NCBI GenBank assembly: GCA_023439045.1
Contig: JAEXOY010000022.1
Coordinates: 1 to 19,895, forward strand
Direction: 5' to 3'
DNA from: Bacillota bacterium
Lineage (GTDB): Bacteria > Bacillota > Clostridia > Acetivibrionales > DSM-1351
Length of the DNA: 19,895 nucleotides
A program made the position numbers and the translations under genes. How positions within the stretch are numbered: the first letter of the stretch is position 1; every line of letters starts with the position of its first letter. Below the pieces are notes generated by a model. That model saw only the letters and a list, made by a program, of their open reading frames with translations, did not search any database and had not been told where the DNA came from. Below, piece after piece: positions 13,632 through 19,895 of the stretch.

Positions 13632-13653
13632 TTGTAAGAATTTTGTTAGGTTA
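13632..13653. promoter_or_regulatory. Candidate response-regulator binding site: 11-bp direct repeat
   Basis: TTGTAAGAATT (13632-13642) and TTGTTAGGTTA (13643-13653) are tandem 11-bp units, the spacing used by OmpR-family dimers. They lie about 80-100 bp before the ABC ATPase start, upstream of the AT-rich promoter region. Inference from position and spacing. Confidence 0.4.
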
Positions 13654-13734
13654 ACTTAAGAAAATAGATTTATATTTTTTGATAGAAACAGTTTTATATT
13701 TTAGTTAAATTTTGATCTAGAGGGTGATGCGAAG

Positions 13735-14655
13735 GTGGATTATATTTTACGGACATTTAATCTTTCAAAAGAGTTTAAACATCAAAAAGCGGTAGACAAT
13801 GTAAATATCAATGTGAAGCGGGGAGAAATATATGGGTTCCTTGGTCAGAATGGTGCAGGAAAGACAACAACTATTCGTATGATTATGGGTATTATCCAAC
13901 CCACATCAGGAGGTATTGAGTTGTTTGGAGAAGAGTTAATTGCAGGCAGTTATAGTCATTTTGGGCGTATTGGTTCAATTATTGAAACACCTGGAGCTTA
14001 TCCAAATCTTACAGCCATTGAAAATCTAGAAATTCATCGCCGATTAATGGGAATACCGGATAAAGCATGCATAGGAAAGGTATTGGAGATGGTCGGTCTT
14101 GAGGGGACGGGAAAGAAACGGGTAAAAAACTTTTCTTTGGGAATGAAACAGAGGTTGGGAATAGCTAGGGCGCTTTTGCATAATCCAGAACTATTAATTT
14201 TGGACGAGCCTACAAATGGCTTGGATCCTATTGGTATTAAGGAAATGCGACTGTTGATACTTGATCTGGTGCAAAAAACAAATCTCACAGTTATAATATC
14301 TTCCCACATTCTGAGTGAGGTTCAACAATTAGCTAATAGAATTGGTATTATACATAAAGGTAAGCTATTGGAAGAAATCGATTATGAATCACTTCAGAAG
14401 AAAAACAGGCATTATATAGAAATAAAAGTAGATGACGATAAGAAGTCTATTGTACTAATCGAGAGAAAGTTGAATATTACTGACTATAAAATTGTAGAAC
14501 CCGGGATAATAAGGGTCTATGAACGGCTTAATGATTGCGGAGCAATTAATAAGACTTTAGTAGATGGTGGAATTGATGTAAGCGGTATATCACTGATGAA
14601 TAGTACACTTGAAGATTATTTTGTGGAAATGACAGGAGGCTTAATAAATGTATAG
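13735..14655 (+). CDS. ABC transporter ATPase, BcrA/LanF-like (peptide antibiotic resistance type)
   Basis: 306 residues. GTG start at 13735 after GAGGG with about 10 nt spacing. Nucleotide-binding domain: Walker A GQNGAGKTT at 37-45, signature FSLGMKQRLGIARALL at 133-148 (SLGMK in place of LSGGQ), Walker B LLILDEPTNGLDP at 153-165 and the H-loop His191. At the Q-loop position the sequence is IETPGAYPNLTAIENL, with Glu84 instead of Gln: the 'E-loop' described for lantibiotic immunity ATPases of the LanF type. Residues 215-306 are the C-terminal extension typical of BcrA/LanF. It should energise the adjoining permease to expel a membrane-active peptide. Its last 8 bases overlap the permease gene. 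Confidence 0.93.
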   Translation: MDYILRTFNLSKEFKHQKAVDNVNINVKRGEIYGFLGQNGAGKTTTIRMIMGIIQPTSGGIELFGEELIAGSYSHFGRIGSIIETPGAYPNLTAIENLEIHRRLMGIPDKACIGKVLEMVGLEGTGKKRVKNFSLGMKQRLGIARALLHNPELLILDEPTNGLDPIGIKEMRLLILDLVQKTNLTVIISSHILSEVQQLANRIGIIHKGKLLEEIDYESLQKKNRHYIEIKVDDDKKSIVLIERKLNITDYKIVEPGIIRVYERLNDCGAINKTLVDGGIDVSGISLMNSTLEDYFVEMTGGLINV

Positions 14656-15388
14656 AATACTTTATACCGAATTTATGAAAATTAAAAAGTCTAAAATATT
14701 GTTATTAATTCCTTTAAGTTCGCTAATTCCACTTCTTCTTATCCTCCTTATATATCTAAGTGATACAGAACAACGTATGGTAGGATGGGAGCATTATTTA
14801 GGGCATATTCTATTAACAATGAATAGCTTGACCCCACCAGTATTTATTTTATTTACTGGCTACATATTTTCAAGAGAATATAGTGATAATACAATTGATG
14901 CTATGATTACATACCCTATTTCGCGTGTAGGTATATTAGTAAGTAAAATGTTGATAATGGTACCCGTTGTTCTATTAATAATGTTTATTTCTTTTTCTTT
15001 TGGATTAGCTTTAGGTAAGTTTTTACTCTATGATAGTCTATCTTTAGTGGTAATTGTTGAGTATGCAAAAATATTCCTTTTTGTATCCATATTACATTTA
15101 ACACTTGTACCATTAGCAGCGACTGTAAGTATTATTAGCAAAAATATAATTGCTTCTGCTGCAGCCGCATTGGCAGCATTTCTTTTTGCTATTGTATTTC
15201 TAAATACAGAATATAATGTTTTCACTCCTTGGTGTGTACCAACTCTGTTTTCATCAAAATGGAGTAATTATCTTACTCAATGGGATTTTAATGTTTCTAA
15301 TGCATTAATGACACTTGTAATTACCTTTGTTGTTGCACTAGTAATCAACGTAATTTATTTCAGGAAAACAGAGCTTATTGCAAAATAA
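14648..15388 (+). CDS. ABC-2 type permease (BcrB/LanE-like)
   Basis: 246 residues, ATG 14648 inside the end of the ATPase gene, so translationally coupled. About six membrane segments: 17-37, 57-75, 97-122, 134-160, 166-185 and 217-237, preceded by a short basic cytoplasmic start (EFMKIKKSKI). The pattern FSREYSDNTIDAMITYPISR (75-94) after the second helix is typical of LanE/LanG and BcrB permeases. Only one permease is present, so it probably forms a homodimer as in BcrAB-type exporters rather than a LanE-LanG pair. The substrate is not determined by sequence. Confidence 0.9.
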   Translation: MYRILYTEFMKIKKSKILLLIPLSSLIPLLLILLIYLSDTEQRMVGWEHYLGHILLTMNSLTPPVFILFTGYIFSREYSDNTIDAMITYPISRVGILVSKMLIMVPVVLLIMFISFSFGLALGKFLLYDSLSLVVIVEYAKIFLFVSILHLTLVPLAATVSIISKNIIASAAAALAAFLFAIVFLNTEYNVFTPWCVPTLFSSKWSNYLTQWDFNVSNALMTLVITFVVALVINVIYFRKTELIAK

Positions 15389-15399
15389 AGGAGTTCCAA

Positions 15400-17058
15400 A
15401 TGCTAGAATTCATAAAATCAAATAGAATAAGAAAAGTATATGTATTATCAATCATTATAATATCTGTCTTATTAGGCTTAAGTATATTTATAACACCCCA
15501 TGCCAAAGACAGAAATGCTGAATTATCGGATTTTTCTGCCATAAGAGCAAAAGAGCATTTGTTTAATATTTCCCAAAAGCCTCACCCGGTAGGTTCTAAA
15601 GAGCATGACGAGGTACGCGATTATTTATGCCAACAGCTGACTAACCTTGGATTAATGCCTGAAATTCAGAAGGGGAATTATACATCAGAAACGAAATTCG
15701 GCACAGGGGAAAAAAGCAATGCAGAAAATATTATCGCAAGGATAGAAGGGACGCAAAAAGGGAAAGCTGTGCTTCTCATTGCTCATTATGACAGTGCTAA
15801 AGAAGGTCCGGGTGCAGCAGATAATGGGTCATCGGTCGCATGTATTCTTGAGACAGTCAGAGCTTTGAAATCTACAGCGCAATTGAAAAATGACATAATC
15901 ATACTGTTTTCAGATGCTGAAGAGATAGAATTAAACGGAGCAGGAGGATTTGTTCAATATAACCCATGGTTTAATGACGTGGGTGTTGCTATTAATTTTG
16001 AGGCAAAAGGTGGTTCAGGACCGTCTATAATGTTTGAAACCAGCGCTTATAACAGCCGGATAGTAAATGAATATATAAAGGCGGCAGATTTTCCTGTTAC
16101 ATTTTCTTGGCTCAACGAAATATATAAAATAATGCCAAACGATACGGATTTAACAGTGTTTAAAAATGCAGGAATTAAAGGGATAAATTTTGCATTTACT
16201 AACAAGCCTTCAGTGTATCATACAGAAGATGACACGATTGGCAATTTGAGTATAAACAGTGTGCAGCATCAGGGGGAAAATGTGCTGAATATGGCCAGGC
16301 ATTTCGGGAATACTGACTTGAATAGCTTAAATTCCTCTGACAGTGACTCTGTATATTTCACTATTATTCATTCAGTGGTTGTGAGTTATCCATATAATAT
16401 CGTGTTGCCATTTTCTGCTCTGACAATTGTTTTATATTTCATAATCCTTTTAAATACCATAAAATCAGGAATTGCGAGATTGAAGACTATTCTAAAAAGC
16501 TTTCTGAAATTTCTCTTATGTAATATCATTTCTACACTTATCTTATTGATAATTACTATAATAATATCCATAATTGCTCTAGTATTTTCATTTAGAGTAG
16601 ATAAAGTCGCCATTATGAATTGCTATTTGGTTATCTTGATATTTACCGCATCTATAAGTTATATCACTTTTTCCTTTCGCTTCAATAAAAATTGCACATA
16701 CATAGAATCTATAATGGGAAGTTTTCTTATTTGGCTTTTTTTAGACGTAATAATGAGCATTTTCATGAAGGGTGTCAGCTACCTCTTTTTCTGGCCGCTC
16801 CTCTTGAGCATTGTAGGTGTTTTTATAGTATTGTTGATAAGAAAGAAATCCTTAAGTTTAAAAATACAGTATATTGCAGTATTACTTTTATTGGCACCTT
16901 CAATTGCCTTACTATTTCCTATAATATATTTGCTCAATGTAGCGATGTTTGTAGCGGCTTTTCCGATACAAATGCTTTTGATTATGATGACATTAAGTAT
17001 TTTAGTGCCTTCAATTAGGATGTTTTTGCAGAGTGGGGAGAGTATAAGCAAAACATAA
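15400..17058 (+). CDS. Membrane-bound M28 metallopeptidase with C-terminal multi-pass domain (ERMP1/Fxna-like)
   Basis: 552 residues. ATG follows AAGGAG, 11 bp after the permease stop, so third gene of the operon. A membrane anchor (about 12-32) is followed by an extracytoplasmic M28 zinc aminopeptidase domain (about 45-305): metal ligands His129 and Asp141 in AHYDSAKEGPGAADNGSS, catalytic Glu174 with Glu175 in SDAEEIE, and His274 in VYHTEDD; NFEAKGGSGPSIMFETS at 199-215 closely resembles ERMP1/Fxna proteases. Residues 330-540 form about seven more helices. M28 enzymes trim amino acids from peptides. Next to a BcrA/LanF-type exporter it could degrade an antimicrobial peptide or process a signal; this is inference. 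A terminator follows. Confidence 0.92.
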   Translation: MLEFIKSNRIRKVYVLSIIIISVLLGLSIFITPHAKDRNAELSDFSAIRAKEHLFNISQKPHPVGSKEHDEVRDYLCQQLTNLGLMPEIQKGNYTSETKFGTGEKSNAENIIARIEGTQKGKAVLLIAHYDSAKEGPGAADNGSSVACILETVRALKSTAQLKNDIIILFSDAEEIELNGAGGFVQYNPWFNDVGVAINFEAKGGSGPSIMFETSAYNSRIVNEYIKAADFPVTFSWLNEIYKIMPNDTDLTVFKNAGIKGINFAFTNKPSVYHTEDDTIGNLSINSVQHQGENVLNMARHFGNTDLNSLNSSDSDSVYFTIIHSVVVSYPYNIVLPFSALTIVLYFIILLNTIKSGIARLKTILKSFLKFLLCNIISTLILLIITIIISIIALVFSFRVDKVAIMNCYLVILIFTASISYITFSFRFNKNCTYIESIMGSFLIWLFLDVIMSIFMKGVSYLFFWPLLLSIVGVFIVLLIRKKSLSLKIQYIAVLLLLAPSIALLFPIIYLLNVAMFVAAFPIQMLLIMMTLSILVPSIRMFLQSGESISKT

Positions 17059-17111
17059 AGACAAATTTTTGTCCAGCTTTTCTTTAAGTACATATTGTGA
17101 CAAATGAAAAT

Positions 17112-17146
17112 AGCAACTAAGGATAAACCTTAATCGCTTTTTCTGT
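17112..17146 (+). terminator. Terminator between the M28 peptidase and nucleotidyltransferase genes
   Basis: AGCAACTAAGG (17112-17122) pairs with CCTTAATCGCT (17128-17138) with two mismatches around a 5-nt loop, then TTTTTC. Read backwards it also ends in ATTTT, so it may serve both convergent genes. The loop side resembles the terminator at 4608. Confidence 0.7.
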
Positions 17147-17162
17147 CTATTATATGTTCTAT

Positions 17163-17816
17163 TTATTTTTTAATCCAGTTCTTAGACCAAGTAAACAAGG
17201 TTTCGGACATTTGATGAAAATCAATCAATTCACCATTTTTTAAACCTAAAAAAGTTTCAACAATAACTCGTTCATCTGGAGAAATAATTTCAAGCAAGTC
17301 TTTTTGATGGCTAATATAGTTTCCTGTTTGTTTATAGCAGATTGCCTGTATAACAAAAGAAGCAGATTTATATAGTCCTCTCAGAATTTCTTCACTCTTT
17401 TCATACAGCATATTATGCACACAGCCATGAAAGATATTACATGCACCAATTTTTATTGCTCTATTAACAGCAACATCGTCAACCAATAACAGCAATTCAT
17501 CAAGACTTCCCTTTATCGGCTTTGTATCATAATAAAACAGAAAAAGGTCAGAAGGCTCCCAATTCAAAATTTCCTTTTTCCCCGAAAGAAAGCCACAAAT
17601 CAGTTCCCTATGTGATAAGGTATCTAACATCGTATTATAGGTTTGAATATCCAAAGCAGACAATTCATCAAGTATTACAACAATATCAATATCACTTGTT
17701 TCTGTCGCTTCACCGCGACCATAACTTCCCTGTAAACCAACAAACCATATACGATCTCCAAAATTTTCGTTTAATGTCTGCAAAAACTTATTCATCCAAG
17801 TAGTAATTTCTATCAC
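17163..17816 (-). CDS. Nucleotidyltransferase-domain protein (KNTase/pol-beta type)
   Basis: 217 residues with the GTG start at 17816, chosen because GAGGTGAT, an exact match to the anti-Shine-Dalgarno, ends 5 nt upstream; the longer frame to a TTG at 17852 has no ribosome binding site. The nucleotidyltransferase motif is complete: GSYGRGEATETSDIDIVV, with metal-binding Asp42 and Asp44 (numbered from the chosen start). The C-terminal half is helical (LYKSASFVIQAICYKQTGNY, about 150-169), like the accessory domain of kanamycin nucleotidyltransferase and HEPN-like proteins. It could adenylylate a small molecule or a protein. No HEPN or toxin partner gene is adjacent. Substrate unknown. Confidence 0.82.
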   Translation of the reverse strand: MIEITTWMNKFLQTLNENFGDRIWFVGLQGSYGRGEATETSDIDIVVILDELSALDIQTYNTMLDTLSHRELICGFLSGKKEILNWEPSDLFLFYYDTKPIKGSLDELLLLVDDVAVNRAIKIGACNIFHGCVHNMLYEKSEEILRGLYKSASFVIQAICYKQTGNYISHQKDLLEIISPDERVIVETFLGLKNGELIDFHQMSETLFTWSKNWIKK

Positions 17817-17912
17817 TTCAATCACCTCGTCAAATTCAAATTTGTCTATCAATATTATTCACATTTGCCGTTTATTGAATTTGTTATAGCACATAAATAT
17901 GAAATTTTCCAG

Positions 17913-17949
17913 TAAAAAAACACGATGGTTTTGTATCAAAACCATCGTG
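17913..17949 (-). terminator. Terminator of tRNA-Ser(GGA)
   Basis: CACGATGGTTTTG (17921-17933) and CAAAACCATCGTG (17937-17949) form a perfect 13-bp stem with a 3-nt loop. On the minus strand a run of seven Ts follows. Confidence 0.96.
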
Positions 17950-17955
17950 CTATTT

Positions 17956-18046
17956 TGGCGGAAAGAGAGGGATTCGAACCCTCGGACGGGGTTAACCGTC
18001 ACACGATTTCCAGTCGTGCGCCTTAGACCAGCTCAGCCATCTTTCC
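17956..18046 (-). tRNA. tRNA-Ser, anticodon GGA
   Basis: 91 nt with encoded CCA (17956-17958). On the minus strand the acceptor stem GGAAAGA pairs with TCTTTCC, then discriminator G. The anticodon loop CTGGAAA between ACGA and TCGT half-stems gives GGA, reading UCC and UCU. The long variable arm (GACGG / CCGTC) and the T-arm GGGTTCGAATCCC confirm tRNA-Ser. Single-gene unit with a strong promoter and terminator. Confidence 0.97.
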
Positions 18047-18081
18047 ATAAAAATTATGCTTATTAAATTAACCGCTTTTAT

Positions 18082-18110
18082 ATTTTACATTACCCCCTAT
18101 AAGTTGTCAA
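18082..18110 (-). promoter_or_regulatory. Strong sigma-A promoter of tRNA-Ser(GGA)
   Basis: On the minus strand a perfect TTGACA (18105-18110) is followed after 17 nt by TAAAAT (18082-18087). The -10 lies 36 bp upstream of the tRNA 5' end. Confidence 0.85.
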
Positions 18111-18147
18111 CCCGAAAATAAACATATTGTAGAGCATGAGGGTTTGA

Positions 18148-18396
18148 GTGCTCGCAGCCCCAACCCAAGATGCTAGAAGGTCAACAGATGCGATTGAAGC
18201 AACAGGAATTGACAAGTTCTATATGGACATAAACGCTCCCACTCCACTGACTGAAATAAGAACTGCCTTTATGCAATGTAATCATTATTTTTCGGACATT
18301 TACTTTTCATACCTATTTTTGAGCATTTCAGGTACTAAAACCATACTTATTTTATATTCCTGCTATAATAAAATGGTACAAGTTTATTTTTTCTAG
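18148..18396 (+). other. Possible short gene or 5' remnant of a gene
   Basis: A GTG at 18148 follows GAGGG with good spacing and opens an 82-codon frame. The first ~38 residues (APTQDARRSTDAIEATGID, then KFYMDINAPTPLTEIR) have the composition and GC content of real coding sequence. From about residue 42 on, the frame is AT-rich and hydrophobic (YFSDIYFSYLFLSISGTK) and looks like non-coding DNA read through. That suggests the start of a gene whose remainder was lost. I do not recognise the family; it may be spurious. Confidence 0.28.
18361..18369 (+). promoter_or_regulatory. Extended -10 promoter of the WG-repeat-like gene
   Basis: TGCTATAAT (18361-18369) is a perfect extended -10, about 58 bp before the start codon. 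The -35 is not clear. Confidence 0.5.
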
Positions 18397-18427
18397 CACT
18401 AGATTATTTTACCAGGAGGATATAAGT

Positions 18428-19765
18428 ATGGAGGGATTTTTGAAAAAGCTATCTAGGATTGTAGTGTTTGTTACAGTTTTTTCTATGCTTTGCACAACAA
18501 ATATAAGTGCAACGGCCTCATTAAAGACCCCAAAGCTGCAGAGCTTTGTAACAGGCGCAGTTGAATTTGCGAACAATACTATATCAGTAAGTAACGGTGT
18601 TGGGCTGGCAACAGAGTATGACTCAAACAACAAAAATATCAAGTATGGGGGGAATAGCAGAGTAATTCTTATTGACTATGAAAAGGGAACAAAAAAGGTG
18701 CTGCCATACCACGGTTTACGTAACCAAGCATCTGACGGTGATGCCACCGGTGGTTTTGTTGAGGGGCTGGCTCTGGTGTATAGAGCGGGTGCAATAAAAA
18801 CACCTGAAGACGATACAGGGTTCGGCTATACCTTTATTAATTCTGAGGGTAAGGCATTGACTGAACCTAAGTTTTCTTATGCTTCGAGCTTTAATAATGG
18901 TCTTGCAGGCGTTAGATACTATGAAGGTAATCAGTGCTATAGTGGGGTTTTGCAAAAGAATGGCAAGATAAAGTTTGCTGTTTTTGGAAGATATAGCATA
19001 CATGTAGGTAATGACTATGTGAAGTTTTGGGACAATAAGAACAGTTTTTGCTATGACTTTAGTGGTAAAAGAATTTACCTAACTGAGACAGAGATGAGAG
19101 AGAGGGACAATGAAAACTATAATGCCAAAGAACGTGATGCATTTTATCAAAAATATGCCAAGTTATACGATAGTGTTGAATACCTAGGTTCCAGTAGATT
19201 TTATGTGAATACCAGTGCTGGCAAAAGGGTAGTTAATTCTCAGAATAAAACCATAATTCCTGAGAGCTATATGGTTTTCAATAAATTGATGAATGAAGGG
19301 GAGATATACTTCGTTACTCACAATAACGGCCTTTGCAATAAGGATGGGAAGGTCATACTGGCAAAACAGCAGGATGTAATTATCCCTGCTGATGGAGGGT
19401 ATTTCTTGGGCATCATAGATAATAAATACCAAACGCTGATTGACTCCAACGGTAAAGTGATTGCTACTAGTAATTGGGACCCAATAACAGTGCTCAGCAA
19501 AGGTATAGTAACCACTCTATTCAGTTACAACTATGACTCTGAGTACCGACCAAATGGTAAAGCCTATCTTTATACAAATATAGACCTTAGCAAGAAGTCT
19601 AGCACAAGTGCGTTAAAAAAGTTATATGCAAATAGGAAATCTCTTAATGATAAGTATAAGCAAGCAGGGGTATATAATTCTGCTAAAAACATTGCGAAAA
19701 ACAGTACCCAGAGAAATATTGAGATGTTTGGTGTAATGTCAGAATTAAGTTATTATCAGAAATAG
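18428..19765 (+). CDS. Secreted WG-repeat-like protein
   Basis: 445 residues, ATG after CAGGAGG with 8 nt spacing. An N-terminal signal peptide (KKLSRIVVFVTVFSMLCTT, cleavage near ISATA, residues 26-30) indicates export. The mature part consists of beta-rich repeats of the WG (KWG) kind: GYTFINSEGKALTEPKFS at 133-150 followed by ASSFNNGLAGVRYYEG, QKNGKIKFAVFG near 176-187, a degenerate copy around KRVVNSQNKTIIPESYMVF, then HNNGLCNKDGKVIL and LIDSNGKVIATSNWD. Each resembles 'G.id..Gk.vi...yd....f.eGla'. WG proteins have no known general function and are numerous in some Clostridia. The C-terminus (about 395-445) is a polar helical tail. No cell-wall anchor. No terminator is visible in 19766-19895, which contains no gene. 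Confidence 0.8.
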   Translation: MEGFLKKLSRIVVFVTVFSMLCTTNISATASLKTPKLQSFVTGAVEFANNTISVSNGVGLATEYDSNNKNIKYGGNSRVILIDYEKGTKKVLPYHGLRNQASDGDATGGFVEGLALVYRAGAIKTPEDDTGFGYTFINSEGKALTEPKFSYASSFNNGLAGVRYYEGNQCYSGVLQKNGKIKFAVFGRYSIHVGNDYVKFWDNKNSFCYDFSGKRIYLTETEMRERDNENYNAKERDAFYQKYAKLYDSVEYLGSSRFYVNTSAGKRVVNSQNKTIIPESYMVFNKLMNEGEIYFVTHNNGLCNKDGKVILAKQQDVIIPADGGYFLGIIDNKYQTLIDSNGKVIATSNWDPITVLSKGIVTTLFSYNYDSEYRPNGKAYLYTNIDLSKKSSTSALKKLYANRKSLNDKYKQAGVYNSAKNIAKNSTQRNIEMFGVMSELSYYQK

Positions 19766-19895
19766 ATAGGAGACCAACTATGAATAGTCAATAGTAAATA
19801 TAAATATTTTAAAAGAATTTTAGTTGGATAAAAAGGGTATGGCAAAATAAGCATCCTAGGACGCACTTTGAAAATTAAATATGGAAGACTGGACT

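Noticed and set aside
16692..17018. Plus-strand ORF inside the M28 peptidase gene
   Set aside because: A frame shadow; the peptidase frame continues through with membrane helices and no interruption.
11942..17058. Complete lantibiotic biosynthetic cluster
   Set aside because: No precursor peptide, LanB/C/M or LanT-type gene is visible; only a resistance-like exporter and regulators are present.
17817..17852. 12-residue extension of the nucleotidyltransferase from a TTG
   Set aside because: That region contains the GAGGTGAT ribosome binding site for the GTG at 17816, so it is leader, not coding.
19774..19827. CCAACTA / TAGTTGG inverted repeat after the WG gene as a terminator
   Set aside because: The stem is 7 bp with a loop of about 40 nt and no T-run follows.

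Overview
The window reads as chromosomal DNA of a low-GC, endospore-forming anaerobic Clostridia, plausibly of the Ruminiclostridium / Clostridium cellulolyticum type; the genus is inference only. Support: a YyaC-type sporulation protein, a rubredoxin, an iron-type alcohol dehydrogenase, a DUF951 protein, a secreted WG-repeat-like protein, strong AGGAGG-type ribosome binding sites, several GTG/TTG starts and AT-rich spacers. No phage, transposase or CRISPR array is visible.

Layout. 1-4.6 kb (plus strand): yyaC-like gene, LiaF/DUF5668-type membrane protein, a Lys/His/Asn-rich low-complexity protein, rubredoxin with a clear terminator, class I amidotransferase of the gamma-Glu-GABA hydrolase type, MscS channel, DUF951 protein and a small helical protein with a terminator. 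4.65-4.78 kb: tRNA-Ser(CGA) on the minus strand. 5.1-7.6 kb: a protein with two HD domains, the second of HD-GYP type, then an iron alcohol dehydrogenase. 7.6-10.4 kb: a divergent sugar locus, with an AraC-type regulator (minus) facing a GH4 alpha-galactosidase/glucosidase (plus). The gap between them holds eight tandem 21-22 bp units that also encode a leader ORF running into the araC start. 10.5-11.4 kb: a deletion-scarred remnant of a PadR regulator and a CrtI-like FAD oxidoreductase. 11.5-11.8 kb: a small coiled-coil protein with a terminator.

11.9-17.1 kb is the most coherent module: OmpR-type response regulator, short histidine kinase with no extracellular loop, terminator, then a tight three-gene operon of a BcrA/LanF-like ABC ATPase, an ABC-2 permease and a multi-pass membrane M28 metallopeptidase resembling eukaryotic ERMP1/Fxna. 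I infer a peptide-antibiotic sensing and resistance (or peptide processing) module; no bacteriocin precursor gene is visible. 17.1-18.1 kb (minus): a nucleotidyltransferase and tRNA-Ser(GGA) with an excellent promoter and terminator. 18.1-19.9 kb: a possible short gene remnant, a secreted WG-like protein, and about 130 bases with no gene.

The strongest candidates for something undescribed are the repeat array plus leader ORF at araC/GH4 and the two-component/ABC/ERMP1-like peptidase module.
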